Assembly: GCA_016928525.1 (NCBI GenBank)
Contig: JAFGKO010000092.1
Span: forward strand, 1-23,553
Reading direction: 5' to 3'
Source: Anaerolineales bacterium
GTDB lineage: Bacteria > Chloroflexota > Anaerolineae > Anaerolineales > Villigracilaceae
Length of the DNA: 23,553 nt
Part shown: one piece after another, positions 13,432-20,112 of the stretch
How positions within the stretch are numbered: position 1 is the first letter of the stretch
Layout: every line of letters begins with the position of its first letter
Notes under the pieces: model-generated
Told to the model about the DNA's origin: nothing
The model's database searches: none
What the model saw: only the letters and a program-made list of their open reading frames with translations
Program-made: the position numbers and the translations under genes

Positions 13432-13460
13432 TTGACGAGGTGGAAAATCTCAACTAGACT
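13432..13460 (+). promoter_or_regulatory. Promoter of the glycoside-hydrolase-like gene
   Basis: TTGACG (13432-13437), a 17-bp spacer and TAGACT (13455-13460). An inverted repeat TATCAC-N10-GTGATA (13385-13406) sits about 25 nt upstream and could bind a regulator. The leader would be about 115 nt. Nothing else is apparent in 13461-13567. Confidence 0.55.
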
Positions 13461-13580
13461 ATTTACAGAGTACTGCGTAAATATTTGAGCCAAGGTTTCA
13501 GGATCTACGGGCAATTCAGGACAAGAAAATTCAGATATTCTTGTAAGAAGCAGTAAAATCTTCCTTCGGAGGGTATGCAA

Positions 13581-15443
13581 ATGGGCAAAGACGCGATCAA
13601 AGTTGGCCTCCATCGTCCGGTGTACCTGTGGGCCGGGCCGGGGACGATCCGCATGAACCGTTTGAAGTTCATGGGCGCGCCTGTGGATGAGGCCGTACAC
13701 CACGAAGCGCATACCGCAGAGGGCGCGCGACGCATGGCAGAAGCGGGTTTCACCTGGGCCTATCTCATGTATGATTGGGGCTTCCCGCCTGAAGTGGAAG
13801 CGGAAGACTGGCAGGATTTCAAGAGGGCTGTGGAGAATTATCAGGCCGCCGGAATGCGCACGTTTGGGTACATCCAGACTTCCAATTGCGTTTACGATGG
13901 AAGCTACAAGCAAATGGACTGGTATGCCCGGGATTCTCGCGGGCGGTTGATCTATTACTACACCGGTCGGTACATGACCTGCTGGCTGCACCCGGCATGG
14001 ACGGCGCATCTGCGCGAGATGGTGCGCGGCGTGGTCGAGGCCGGCGCGGACGGCGTCTTCTTCGACAATCCCTGGCACGCAGGACAGCCGCTCAACTTCC
14101 TGGGAGCCTGGATGGGCGGCGCGGGTTGCTACTGTGACCGTTGCCAGGATGCCTATCGCCAGGCTAGCGGGCGGGACATCCCCACGCGCCTGAACCCAGA
14201 ACGAGACGAGGACAGCCGCACCTACCTGCGCTGGCGCGCCGTAGTGGTTACACGCAAAATAAGCGAATTGGCTGAGTACGCCCGCACGCTTAAAACAGAT
14301 GCGCTGGTCAGTGTCAACGATTTCGATGCGGTCATGCGCTCCAGTTACCTGGTGTATGGCATCGACTTACAAGGACTGGCCGGTGTGCAAAACCTGCTGA
14401 TGATCGAGGATTTCGGTCTGCCGCGCTGGGAAGCAAGGGAAAGGTTGCTGGTCAACAATGCGTTGACGCTGCGCACGGCGCTGGCATTGGCCGGAGAAAC
14501 ACCCGTGACGACTGATCCCTACGACAAAGGCATCGGCTTTGATGGCGTCTACGCGCCGCGCCGTTTCGTGCAAGGGATCGCCGAGGCGGCAGCCTGCGGC
14601 GCGCCGATGGTGGTCAAGGGCACAGAATTCGTCGAGGATGGGGATTTCACCTTGCTGACGGCAGCGCGCTTTGCGCCCCAACGCGAGATGATCGGTAGTA
14701 TCCACCGCTGGCTGGAAGAGCATATGCACCTTTACGAAGGCCGTGAAAATATGGCGTCGATCGGTCTGCTGTTCCCCGGCGAGGAATTGTGGTTCGACTG
14801 GAACCGGCTGGCATCCGGATATTTCGGCATAGGCCAGGCTTTGCTCTCCGCTGGGCTGCCCTGGAAGGTAGTCAATGCGCCGGAACATCTGGAGGGGCTG
14901 GAAACCCTGCTGACCTTCGGGGACGTGCCCACGGAATGGTCACTCCCCGAAAATATGCAAATCATCGACGTACTGGGACTGCCCAGCTGGGAATTGCCGG
15001 CCCCTACCCTGCTGGCTCGCCATGACTGGCTGCGCGCACCGGTCTCTTTCGTGGTGGAGGAACTCTTTCGAGCTTACTTTCATTCACGTTTGGCGCGCCG
15101 CCTGTTGGATGGCGTGGGATTGTCACATTTCTTCCTGCAATCTCCGTTCTTCAAGCTGCCGAGTGCGGATCAAAGTCATAGGCTGCTGGAGGCCATCGAA
15201 GACGGGAGCAGGCTGAGGGTCCGGGCTGATGCGCCGGTTTTAATCGAGCATTGGGAGCAGGGGCGTGAGAGTCAAGTCCACCTGGTCAACTATGCGCCAC
15301 AAACACAATCCATTACAGTCGAATTCGGAAAGTCGGTGCACGGACGGGTTATCTCAGCGGGTGCAGAGGAGCTAAGCTTCGAGGGAGAGACATTTTCTTT
15401 TGAGTTGGATGTTTATGCGATAATCTTGTTTGAGGCGCGTTGA
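13581..15443 (+). CDS. Glycoside-hydrolase-like TIM-barrel protein (GHL6-type)
   Basis: 620 residues from ATG 13581, which has GGAGG at the ideal 8-nt distance; an ATG two codons earlier is only 2 nt from that site. There is no signal peptide, so it is probably cytoplasmic. The N-terminal half looks like a barrel of the hypothetical glycosyl hydrolase 6 group: GARRMAEAGFTWAYLMYDWGFPPE, HPAWTAHLREMVRGVVEAGADGVFFDNP (candidate acidic residues D157 and D162), then GCYCDRCQDAYRQASGRDIP with Cys 183, 185 and 188. A middle domain (about 380-530) resembles the trimerisation region of beta-galactosidases, and the end (about 535-620, VLIEHWEQGRESQVHLVNYAPQ) is a beta-sandwich typical of such enzymes. 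The substrate is unknown. The gene is monocistronic and shares its terminator with the convergent hsp20. Confidence 0.7.
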   Translation: MGKDAIKVGLHRPVYLWAGPGTIRMNRLKFMGAPVDEAVHHEAHTAEGARRMAEAGFTWAYLMYDWGFPPEVEAEDWQDFKRAVENYQAAGMRTFGYIQTSNCVYDGSYKQMDWYARDSRGRLIYYYTGRYMTCWLHPAWTAHLREMVRGVVEAGADGVFFDNPWHAGQPLNFLGAWMGGAGCYCDRCQDAYRQASGRDIPTRLNPERDEDSRTYLRWRAVVVTRKISELAEYARTLKTDALVSVNDFDAVMRSSYLVYGIDLQGLAGVQNLLMIEDFGLPRWEARERLLVNNALTLRTALALAGETPVTTDPYDKGIGFDGVYAPRRFVQGIAEAAACGAPMVVKGTEFVEDGDFTLLTAARFAPQREMIGSIHRWLEEHMHLYEGRENMASIGLLFPGEELWFDWNRLASGYFGIGQALLSAGLPWKVVNAPEHLEGLETLLTFGDVPTEWSLPENMQIIDVLGLPSWELPAPTLLARHDWLRAPVSFVVEELFRAYFHSRLARRLLDGVGLSHFFLQSPFFKLPSADQSHRLLEAIEDGSRLRVRADAPVLIEHWEQGRESQVHLVNYAPQTQSITVEFGKSVHGRVISAGAEELSFEGETFSFELDVYAIILFEAR

Positions 15444-15464
15444 TATCAAAGCGGATTAAGCAGC

Positions 15465-15495
15465 AACCGGGCTTCAGAGTTTCTGAAGCCCGGTT
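15465..15495. terminator. Bidirectional terminator between the hydrolase-like gene and hsp20
   Basis: AACCGGGCTTCAGA (15465-15478) and its exact complement (15482-15495) with a 3-nt loop, placed between convergent genes. The flanks are only weakly T-rich. Confidence 0.7.
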
Positions 15496-15512
15496 CACTT
15501 CTAGATGCGTCA

Positions 15513-15923
15513 TCATTCGGTTTTTACTGCAATTTTCCTGGTCTTCGCGGCTTGCGACTTCGGAAGGCGCAGACGCAAGACGCCTTCGCTCACCGTCGCT
15601 TCGATCTTATCCCGGTCGATCTCATCTGACAGACGGAAGCTGCGCTGGTAGTCGCCCTCCTCGTATTCAGCGTATGCGATTTCAAAACCACTGGGGATAG
15701 CAGGCTCAACATAGGCAGTGATTGACAGCACGTTCTTTTCCAATGTTATATCGACTGTCTTATCGCTTGCGCCAGGGATGTCTGCAAGAACAATGATCTC
15801 TTTCTCTGTTTCATAAATATCTGCCCTGGGAACAAAACTTCGGCGTGAGCGGGTGCGTTCCATCTCATCAGCAGGAGCATCTTCCTGTTTCTGAACTTCC
15901 ATTGTTTGATCTTTCTTAACCAT
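15513..15923 (-). CDS. Small heat-shock protein, Hsp20 family (copy A)
   Basis: 136 residues from the chosen start. The alpha-crystallin domain covers about 36-136: PRADIYETEKEIIVLADIPGASDKTVDITLEKNVLSITA, then YQRSFRLSDEIDRDKIEATVSEGVLRLRLPKSQ, whose GVLRLRLPK is the family's GVL motif. The N terminus (KKDQTMEVQKQEDAPADEMERTRSRR) is charged and lacks the usual hydrophobic arm. ATG 15923 is chosen because GGAGG lies 7 nt upstream; the open frame continues to 16004 but that part overlaps the preceding hsp20. The C-terminal IxI anchor appears only as IAV near the end. It follows hsp20 copy B by 34 nt and is likely cotranscribed. It binds unfolding proteins without ATP. Confidence 0.92.
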   Translation of the reverse strand: MVKKDQTMEVQKQEDAPADEMERTRSRRSFVPRADIYETEKEIIVLADIPGASDKTVDITLEKNVLSITAYVEPAIPSGFEIAYAEYEEGDYQRSFRLSDEIDRDKIEATVSEGVLRLRLPKSQAAKTRKIAVKTE

Positions 15924-15957
15924 AGAAACACCTCCGGATTTATTCTGGATGGTTAAT

Positions 15958-16395
15958 CTACTTGCTCTTGATGGTGATCTTCTTGGGCTTGTCCGCTTCT
16001 GCACGCGGCAGGCTGATCAGCAAGACACCATTCTTGAAGCTGGCTTCCACCTTACTGGTATCCACTATGAAGGGCAGTTGGATCGTGCGGCTGAACGAAC
16101 CGCAACTTCTCTCGCGACGATGGTAGCGCGCGTCCCTGGCCACTTCATCCGGCTTGCGCTCACCGGAGATGGAGAGCGCGTCTCCCGTGACATCAATATC
16201 GATATCATCTGGGTGGACACCGGGCATCTCGGCGCTAATGACCTGCCCGTCCTCATTCGTCCAGATGTTGATGGCCGGATAGCTGGGAGAGTTGAACACA
16301 CGCCCTTTGCTGGTTGCATCAAAGAGGCGGTTCATCTCGCGCTGGAGCTGATCCATTTCCTGCCATATACTGGGTCTTTGAAAACGTCGATACAT
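15958..16395 (-). CDS. Small heat-shock protein, Hsp20 family (copy B)
   Basis: 145 residues. The N-terminal arm (MYRRFQRPSIWQEMDQLQREMNRLFD) is the amphipathic helix common to bacterial Hsp20. The alpha-crystallin domain runs from about 40 (YPAINIWTNEDGQVISAEMPGVHPDDIDIDVTGDALSISGERK) to FKNGVLLISLPRAEADKPKKITIKSK, with the GVL motif and a terminal ITIK that can serve as the IxI anchor. GGAGG lies 7 nt before the ATG at 16395. It is the first gene of the two-gene hsp20 unit and follows htpG by 114 nt. The bases just upstream of its ribosome site can pair with it (see 16404-16421), suggesting temperature control of translation. Confidence 0.95.
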   Translation of the reverse strand: MYRRFQRPSIWQEMDQLQREMNRLFDATSKGRVFNSPSYPAINIWTNEDGQVISAEMPGVHPDDIDIDVTGDALSISGERKPDEVARDARYHRRERSCGSFSRTIQLPFIVDTSKVEASFKNGVLLISLPRAEADKPKKITIKSK

Positions 16396-16403
16396 AGCGT
16401 TTA

Positions 16404-16421
16404 CCTCCTTTGATAGGAAAA
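16404..16421 (-). promoter_or_regulatory. Candidate fourU-like RNA thermometer at the hsp20 copy B ribosome site
   Basis: In the minus-strand RNA the run UUUUCCU (plus 16415-16421) lies 5 nt upstream of the Shine-Dalgarno AGGAGG (plus 16404-16409). UUUCCU can pair with AGGAGG (four Watson-Crick and two G-U pairs, AUCAA loop). The weak, U-rich pairing over the ribosome site is the principle of fourU thermometers. A wider TTGATAG/CTATCAA repeat (16410-16416 with 16436-16442) offers an alternative fold. Confidence 0.35.
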
Positions 16422-16509
16422 TTGGTGTTGAATTTCTATCAATAAGTATAGGAATCTGTCGTTAATATTTGATAGATTGAATGTAAGAGGAGCGTTAAAG
16501 GTTTGAAAA

Positions 16510-18405
16510 TTATTCGTTATCTTTTGGGTCTTGTGACGCGATATCCTTTTTCGCCAACGCCGCCTCGATGATCCACTGGATGCGCGGCGCCATGCTGGAC
16601 GGATCGGGATGCAAGCCTTCGACCAGCAACGCGCTTTCATAGAGCTGCTCGATAATCAGCATTTGCAAATCCGATCCCGGCATGCCAACCAGGTTCTTCA
16701 AGATGGCATGGAAGGGGTTCAACTCCAGGATTTTCTTGGGGATTTCGTACTCCTGACCCAGATACTTGTAAACGCGCTGCAATTCCGGGTTGAGGCTGCC
16801 TTCCGGGTCTACCAGGCGGGCCACGGACTGAGACAGGCGCTTGCTGGCACGTACATCCGTGACGCGCTCACCCAGTACCACTTTGAAGCGTTCGATCAGG
16901 GAATTGAAGTCGTCATCCGGGATTTTCTCCGCTTCGGCCTCTTCTTTGGTTTTTTCGGGCGGTTCGATTTCTGCCTGGGCAACGTTCTTGAGTTCGAAGT
17001 CCTTGTATTTGCGTAAGCCCACCAGCATGAACGAGTCCATCGGATCGGTGAGCAACAACACTTCCGTGCCTTGCGATTGGAAATAGTCCAGGTGCGGGCT
17101 GAGCAGCACAGATTTGGGATCCTCGCCAACGATGTAGTAAATTTCTTTCTGCCCAGCTTTCATGCGCCCGGCATAATCTTCCAGTGATGACCAGCTTTCG
17201 GGATGCAAATTGGTCTTGAAGCGTAGCAGCGGCTGGATGCTCTCGGCATCGACAGGATTGGCAGCGATGCCCTGCTTGAGATAGACACCGAATTCCTTCC
17301 AGAATGTTTCATATTTCTCGGCATCGTTCTTGGCGAGGTTTTCCAGCTCCTTCATCACCTGCCCTGCCACCACTTTCTTCAGGCGCGGCAGCAGGCCAAC
17401 CGTCTGGACCGTTTCGCGCGAGACGTTGAGCGGCAGGTCTTCCGAATCGACCACGCCTTGCACGAAGCGCAGGTAATCGGGGAGCAGGTCCTTGTTGTAC
17501 TCGTCGATCAGGATGTTGCGGGAGTATAGCTTCAGCCCGTCCTCCTTGCGCAGGGACAGGATACCTCGCTCGCCTTTGCCTGGAATGTATAACAGCGCAT
17601 ATAACTGAACCGGTGCGTCAGTAATGGTATGGATATGCAGGAGAGGATCTTCAAAATCCAGGGTTACCTGGCGGTAGAAATCCTTGTATTGCGCTTCGGT
17701 CACATCTGCCTTGGGCGTGCGCCAGAGAGAGGTTTGTTTATTGGCCTGCTCTTCCTCGTCGCCCACGTAGATTGGGAAGCCGATATAGTCAGAGTGCTTG
17801 TGGATGATATTCTTCAGGCGGTATTCTTCGGCAAACTCAGTTGCGTCTTCTTTCAGCTTGATCTCGATCTTCGTGCCACGTTCGTTCATCTCCGCCGGGT
17901 TGACCTGGAAATTATCCTCTCCGGTGGCGTACCAACTGACCGCCTTGGCGCGCGGCCTGTAGGAGCGCGACGTGACCCGCACCCATTCTGCTACCATGAA
18001 AACGGAATAGAACCCGACCCCGAACTGTCCGATCAGTTGGGAGAGGTCGAACTTTTTTTCTTTGGTCGCTTCGATGAAATTGCGCGCCCCAGATTGGGCG
18101 ATGGTACCCAGGTTCTCGATGATCTCATCTTTGGTCATGCCGATGCCGCTATCCTGGATGGTCAGGCTACGGGCCTCCTTGTCCGCTTTGATGCGGATGC
18201 ACAACTCAGCCTCGGGGTCCAGCACGTCCCGGTCCGTCAGCATCTCGAAACGGATACGGTTGAGCGCATCCGACGCGTTCGAGAGCATTTCACGCAGGAA
18301 CACGTCCCGATCCTTATACAGCGAGTGGATCAGGATATTGAGCAGTTGCTTTGTTTCGGCTTTGAAGGTAAAGGATTGGGCTTCAGCCTGGTTTGTGTCA
18401 GCCAT
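16510..18405 (-). CDS. htpG: Hsp90-family chaperone HtpG
   Basis: 631 residues, the normal bacterial HtpG length. The N-terminal GHKL ATPase shows FKAETKQLLNILIHSLYKDRDVFLREMLSNASDALNRIRFE (helix with catalytic Glu and Mg-binding Asn), then DSGIGMTKDEIIENLG and LIGQFGVGFYSVFMVAEWV. The middle domain contains NVSRETVQ, the region used for client binding and arginine-assisted ATP hydrolysis. The C-terminal dimer domain ends with ILKNLVGMPGSDLQMLIIEQLYESALLVEG. The start is supported by AGGAGG 5 nt before ATG 18405. It is a cytoplasmic ATP-dependent chaperone. Upstream are a striking inverted repeat (18434-18466) and, divergently, hsp20 copy C. There is no obvious terminator before hsp20 copy B, so read-through into that gene is possible. 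Confidence 0.97.
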   Translation of the reverse strand: MADTNQAEAQSFTFKAETKQLLNILIHSLYKDRDVFLREMLSNASDALNRIRFEMLTDRDVLDPEAELCIRIKADKEARSLTIQDSGIGMTKDEIIENLGTIAQSGARNFIEATKEKKFDLSQLIGQFGVGFYSVFMVAEWVRVTSRSYRPRAKAVSWYATGEDNFQVNPAEMNERGTKIEIKLKEDATEFAEEYRLKNIIHKHSDYIGFPIYVGDEEEQANKQTSLWRTPKADVTEAQYKDFYRQVTLDFEDPLLHIHTITDAPVQLYALLYIPGKGERGILSLRKEDGLKLYSRNILIDEYNKDLLPDYLRFVQGVVDSEDLPLNVSRETVQTVGLLPRLKKVVAGQVMKELENLAKNDAEKYETFWKEFGVYLKQGIAANPVDAESIQPLLRFKTNLHPESWSSLEDYAGRMKAGQKEIYYIVGEDPKSVLLSPHLDYFQSQGTEVLLLTDPMDSFMLVGLRKYKDFELKNVAQAEIEPPEKTKEEAEAEKIPDDDFNSLIERFKVVLGERVTDVRASKRLSQSVARLVDPEGSLNPELQRVYKYLGQEYEIPKKILELNPFHAILKNLVGMPGSDLQMLIIEQLYESALLVEGLHPDPSSMAPRIQWIIEAALAKKDIASQDPKDNE

Positions 18406-18433
18406 ACTTGCCTCCTGAAGATAACATACCCCA

Positions 18434-18466
18434 GTTATCCCGGAGCATGCTTTAATCCGGGATAAC
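18434..18466. promoter_or_regulatory. Inverted repeat in the htpG leader region
   Basis: GTTATCCCGGA (18434-18444) and its exact complement (18456-18466) with an 11-nt spacer, 28-61 nt upstream of the htpG start. It is not the CIRCE element (TTAGCACTC-N9-GAGTGCTAA). It could be an operator or, in the mRNA, a hairpin. A -10-like TTATAC on the minus strand lies just upstream (plus 18469-18474), so the repeat would cover the start site. Confidence 0.5.
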
Positions 18467-18661
18467 GGTATAAGAAATCCTGTCGTGTACTGAATTTTAT
18501 TTTATCCCGTTCCTATCAACCTGCTGCAAGAGAAATGTTAGAAAAATATCAACGGAATTTAAACCAATTTCTGCTGTTTTTCATAACTTCCTTTGACGTT
18601 TTTCATACAATCGCGCGTTATAGTAAGGGCGTAAACCCAAAATTCTAAAAGGAGGTTCACT

Positions 18662-19102
18662 ATGTTCAATCTTACTCGTTGGGAGCCCATGCGCGAAATG
18701 ATGACTCTGCGTGAGGCCATGGACCGGCTGTTCGATGACGCATTCACCCGCCCGCTCAGCTTGAGTGGAGTCTCCGCCATGCCCGCCATCGACATGTACC
18801 AGACCGAGGACGAGATTGTTGTCAAGGCAACCCTGCCCGGTCTCAAGGCTGAGGACGTGGATATCACCGTGACCGGTGAAACGCTCACCTTGCGCGGCGA
18901 GTTCAAGCAGAAAAATGAACAGAAGGAGACCAGCTATCATATCCGCGAAGTTCGCTCCGGTTCCTTCGAACGCTCGCTCTTGCTGCCCACGGACGTCAAG
19001 GCCGAGAAAGCCAAGGCGGATTTCGAGAACGGTGTCCTGACCATCACCCTGCCCATTGCCGAAGAGGTCAAGCCGAAATCCATCATGATCAAAGCGAAAT
19101 AG
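18662..19102 (+). CDS. Small heat-shock protein, Hsp20 family (copy C)
   Basis: 146 residues. It starts with the usual helical arm MFNLTRWEPMREMMTLREAMDRLFDDAF. The alpha-crystallin domain spans about 38-146: MPAIDMYQTEDEIVVKATLPGLKAEDVDITVTGETLTLRGE, then YHIREVRSGSFERSLLLPTDVKAEKAKADFENGVLTITLPIAEEVKPKSIMIKAK. The GVLTITLP motif and a terminal IMI anchor are present, so this is a complete, oligomer-forming type. AAGGAGG lies 6 nt before the ATG. A -35-like TTGACG (18593-18598) has -10 candidates (TTATAG/TATAGT, 18618-18624) only at a loose 19-20 bp spacing. It is divergent from htpG and shares its 256-bp control region. Confidence 0.95.
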   Translation: MFNLTRWEPMREMMTLREAMDRLFDDAFTRPLSLSGVSAMPAIDMYQTEDEIVVKATLPGLKAEDVDITVTGETLTLRGEFKQKNEQKETSYHIREVRSGSFERSLLLPTDVKAEKAKADFENGVLTITLPIAEEVKPKSIMIKAK

Positions 19103-19127
19103 TTGGCTCTCGACAAGCAGAACAAAC

Positions 19128-19149
19128 AGACGCGCTTTCGGACGCGTCT
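19128..19149 (+). terminator. Terminator of hsp20 copy C
   Basis: AGACGCG (19128-19134) pairs with CGCGTCT (19143-19149), followed by ATTTGGTTTCTTATT, about 25 nt after the stop. The rest of 19150-19308 is AT-rich with no recognisable feature beyond a likely promoter region for the next gene. Confidence 0.65.
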
Positions 19150-19308
19150 ATTTGGTTTCTTATTGTTAAGTAATTGAAGGGTATTGTATCGAGGTAGGAT
19201 AGGTAAAATTATGAGAAACAGTCGATAAATGAAATATCTCAACATTAGAAAATCTTCATCTTCTAATTTAATCCTGTTCGTTGGGAATAAAATATATAGC
19301 GTAAAAAC

Positions 19309-19833
19309 ATGATGAAAACAACACATCGGTCATTAAAGTATTTTTGGACACTATTACTCCTTATCGGGGCTTTGGGAGTATTGTTTGGTGTCCAATCGGT
19401 TTCCGCCTATCATTCTTCGTATGAAGGCCGCCAGACGTCAAATCGCGAAAATCAATGCTTCGTTTCACCAGGGCAAACGGTTGTCGAGTGGAAGAGTACC
19501 TATCAGGCGCGTTGCAGGCTGTCGTTCGGCGGAATTTGTATTTGGCCAATTCCTCACAAACACACTACGTACAAAGTTACAGTGAACGAGGGTGTCCCTT
19601 TACGAACCAGACGCGGCAGCGTCATCCCGGCCATCGACGGGGACGAAAAGAGAGGCTGGCTAACCTATGATTCGCATTCCTGGAAGGCGCTCGAAAATGA
19701 CCCCTACAGAAAGGATTTATACACCGATTTCGAGCCTGTTGCCCCGAATGAATACGTTGTGATGGTTGAGACGCGCTACAGATTGTTTTCGGATGTGGAT
19801 TCGACCCTTGGGATCTGCATCCAGCAACAATAG
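19309..19833 (+). CDS. Exported protein of unknown function with four cysteines
   Basis: 174 residues, not recognised. Residues 9-33 form a signal peptide (hydrophobic TLLLLIGALGVLFGV, then SVSA with likely cleavage after A33). The mature part has four cysteines (C50, C69, C77, C170), enough for two disulphides outside the membrane. Short strands such as KHTTYKVTVNEGVPLRTRRG and NEYVVMVETRYRLF suggest a small beta-rich domain. No lipobox or anchor is seen. ATG 19309 is followed by another ATG at 19312; neither has a clear ribosome site and the region before them is AT-rich. It is closed by its own terminator (19880-19910) and shows no link to its neighbours. Confidence 0.75.
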   Translation: MMKTTHRSLKYFWTLLLLIGALGVLFGVQSVSAYHSSYEGRQTSNRENQCFVSPGQTVVEWKSTYQARCRLSFGGICIWPIPHKHTTYKVTVNEGVPLRTRRGSVIPAIDGDEKRGWLTYDSHSWKALENDPYRKDLYTDFEPVAPNEYVVMVETRYRLFSDVDSTLGICIQQQ

Positions 19834-19879
19834 GTCTACTCCCCAGCAATCCATCCGAACTCCTCCTGAACCCTACCCA

Positions 19880-19910
19880 AGCCGCGGACAATCTCTCACC
19901 GTCCGCGGCT
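19880..19910 (+). terminator. Intrinsic terminator after the exported protein gene
   Basis: AGCCGCGGAC (19880-19889) pairs perfectly with GTCCGCGGCT (19901-19910), then GTATTTA. It lies about 45 nt after the stop. Downstream, 19911-20112 holds only the promoter of the next gene. Confidence 0.8.
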
Positions 19911-20022
19911 GTATTTACGTCCAGCGGTATGTTTTCACGCTACCCCTTTGGGACGGCGCGTAACTTATGAGTATCCGGCCGGTTAAGTCAGGCTGAAAAT
20001 TGCCATAACTTTACTCTAATTA

Positions 20023-20051
20023 TTGCTTTACTAATGGTGTTGGCTTATAAT
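20023..20051 (+). promoter_or_regulatory. Promoter of the cyclase-ATPase gene
   Basis: TTGCTT (20023-20028), a 17-bp spacer and TATAAT (20046-20051), about 60 nt before the GTG start. A second -10-like TATACT near 20078 lacks a good -35. Confidence 0.55.
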
Positions 20052-20112
20052 TCTGCGCATATAATAACAAATTTGGTATACTTTATCCAATATAGTGGTT
20101 CAGGAGGAAAGT

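Noticed and set aside
13398..14078. A 226-codon minus-strand open frame over the start of the hydrolase-like gene
   Set aside because: It runs antisense through the promoter and the first conserved barrel strands and resembles no family.
15924..16004. N-terminal extension of hsp20 copy A to 16004
   Set aside because: It overlaps the end of hsp20 copy B in another frame; ATG 15923 has a proper ribosome site.
17629..18465. A 278-codon plus-strand open frame over htpG
   Set aside because: It is antisense to the conserved HtpG ATPase and middle domains, with no ribosome site or domain similarity.
18406..18661. CIRCE or sigma-32 type heat-shock element between htpG and hsp20 copy C
   Set aside because: Neither TTAGCACTC-N9-GAGTGCTAA nor a CTTGAA/CCCCAT pair is present; the inverted repeat there has an unrelated sequence.
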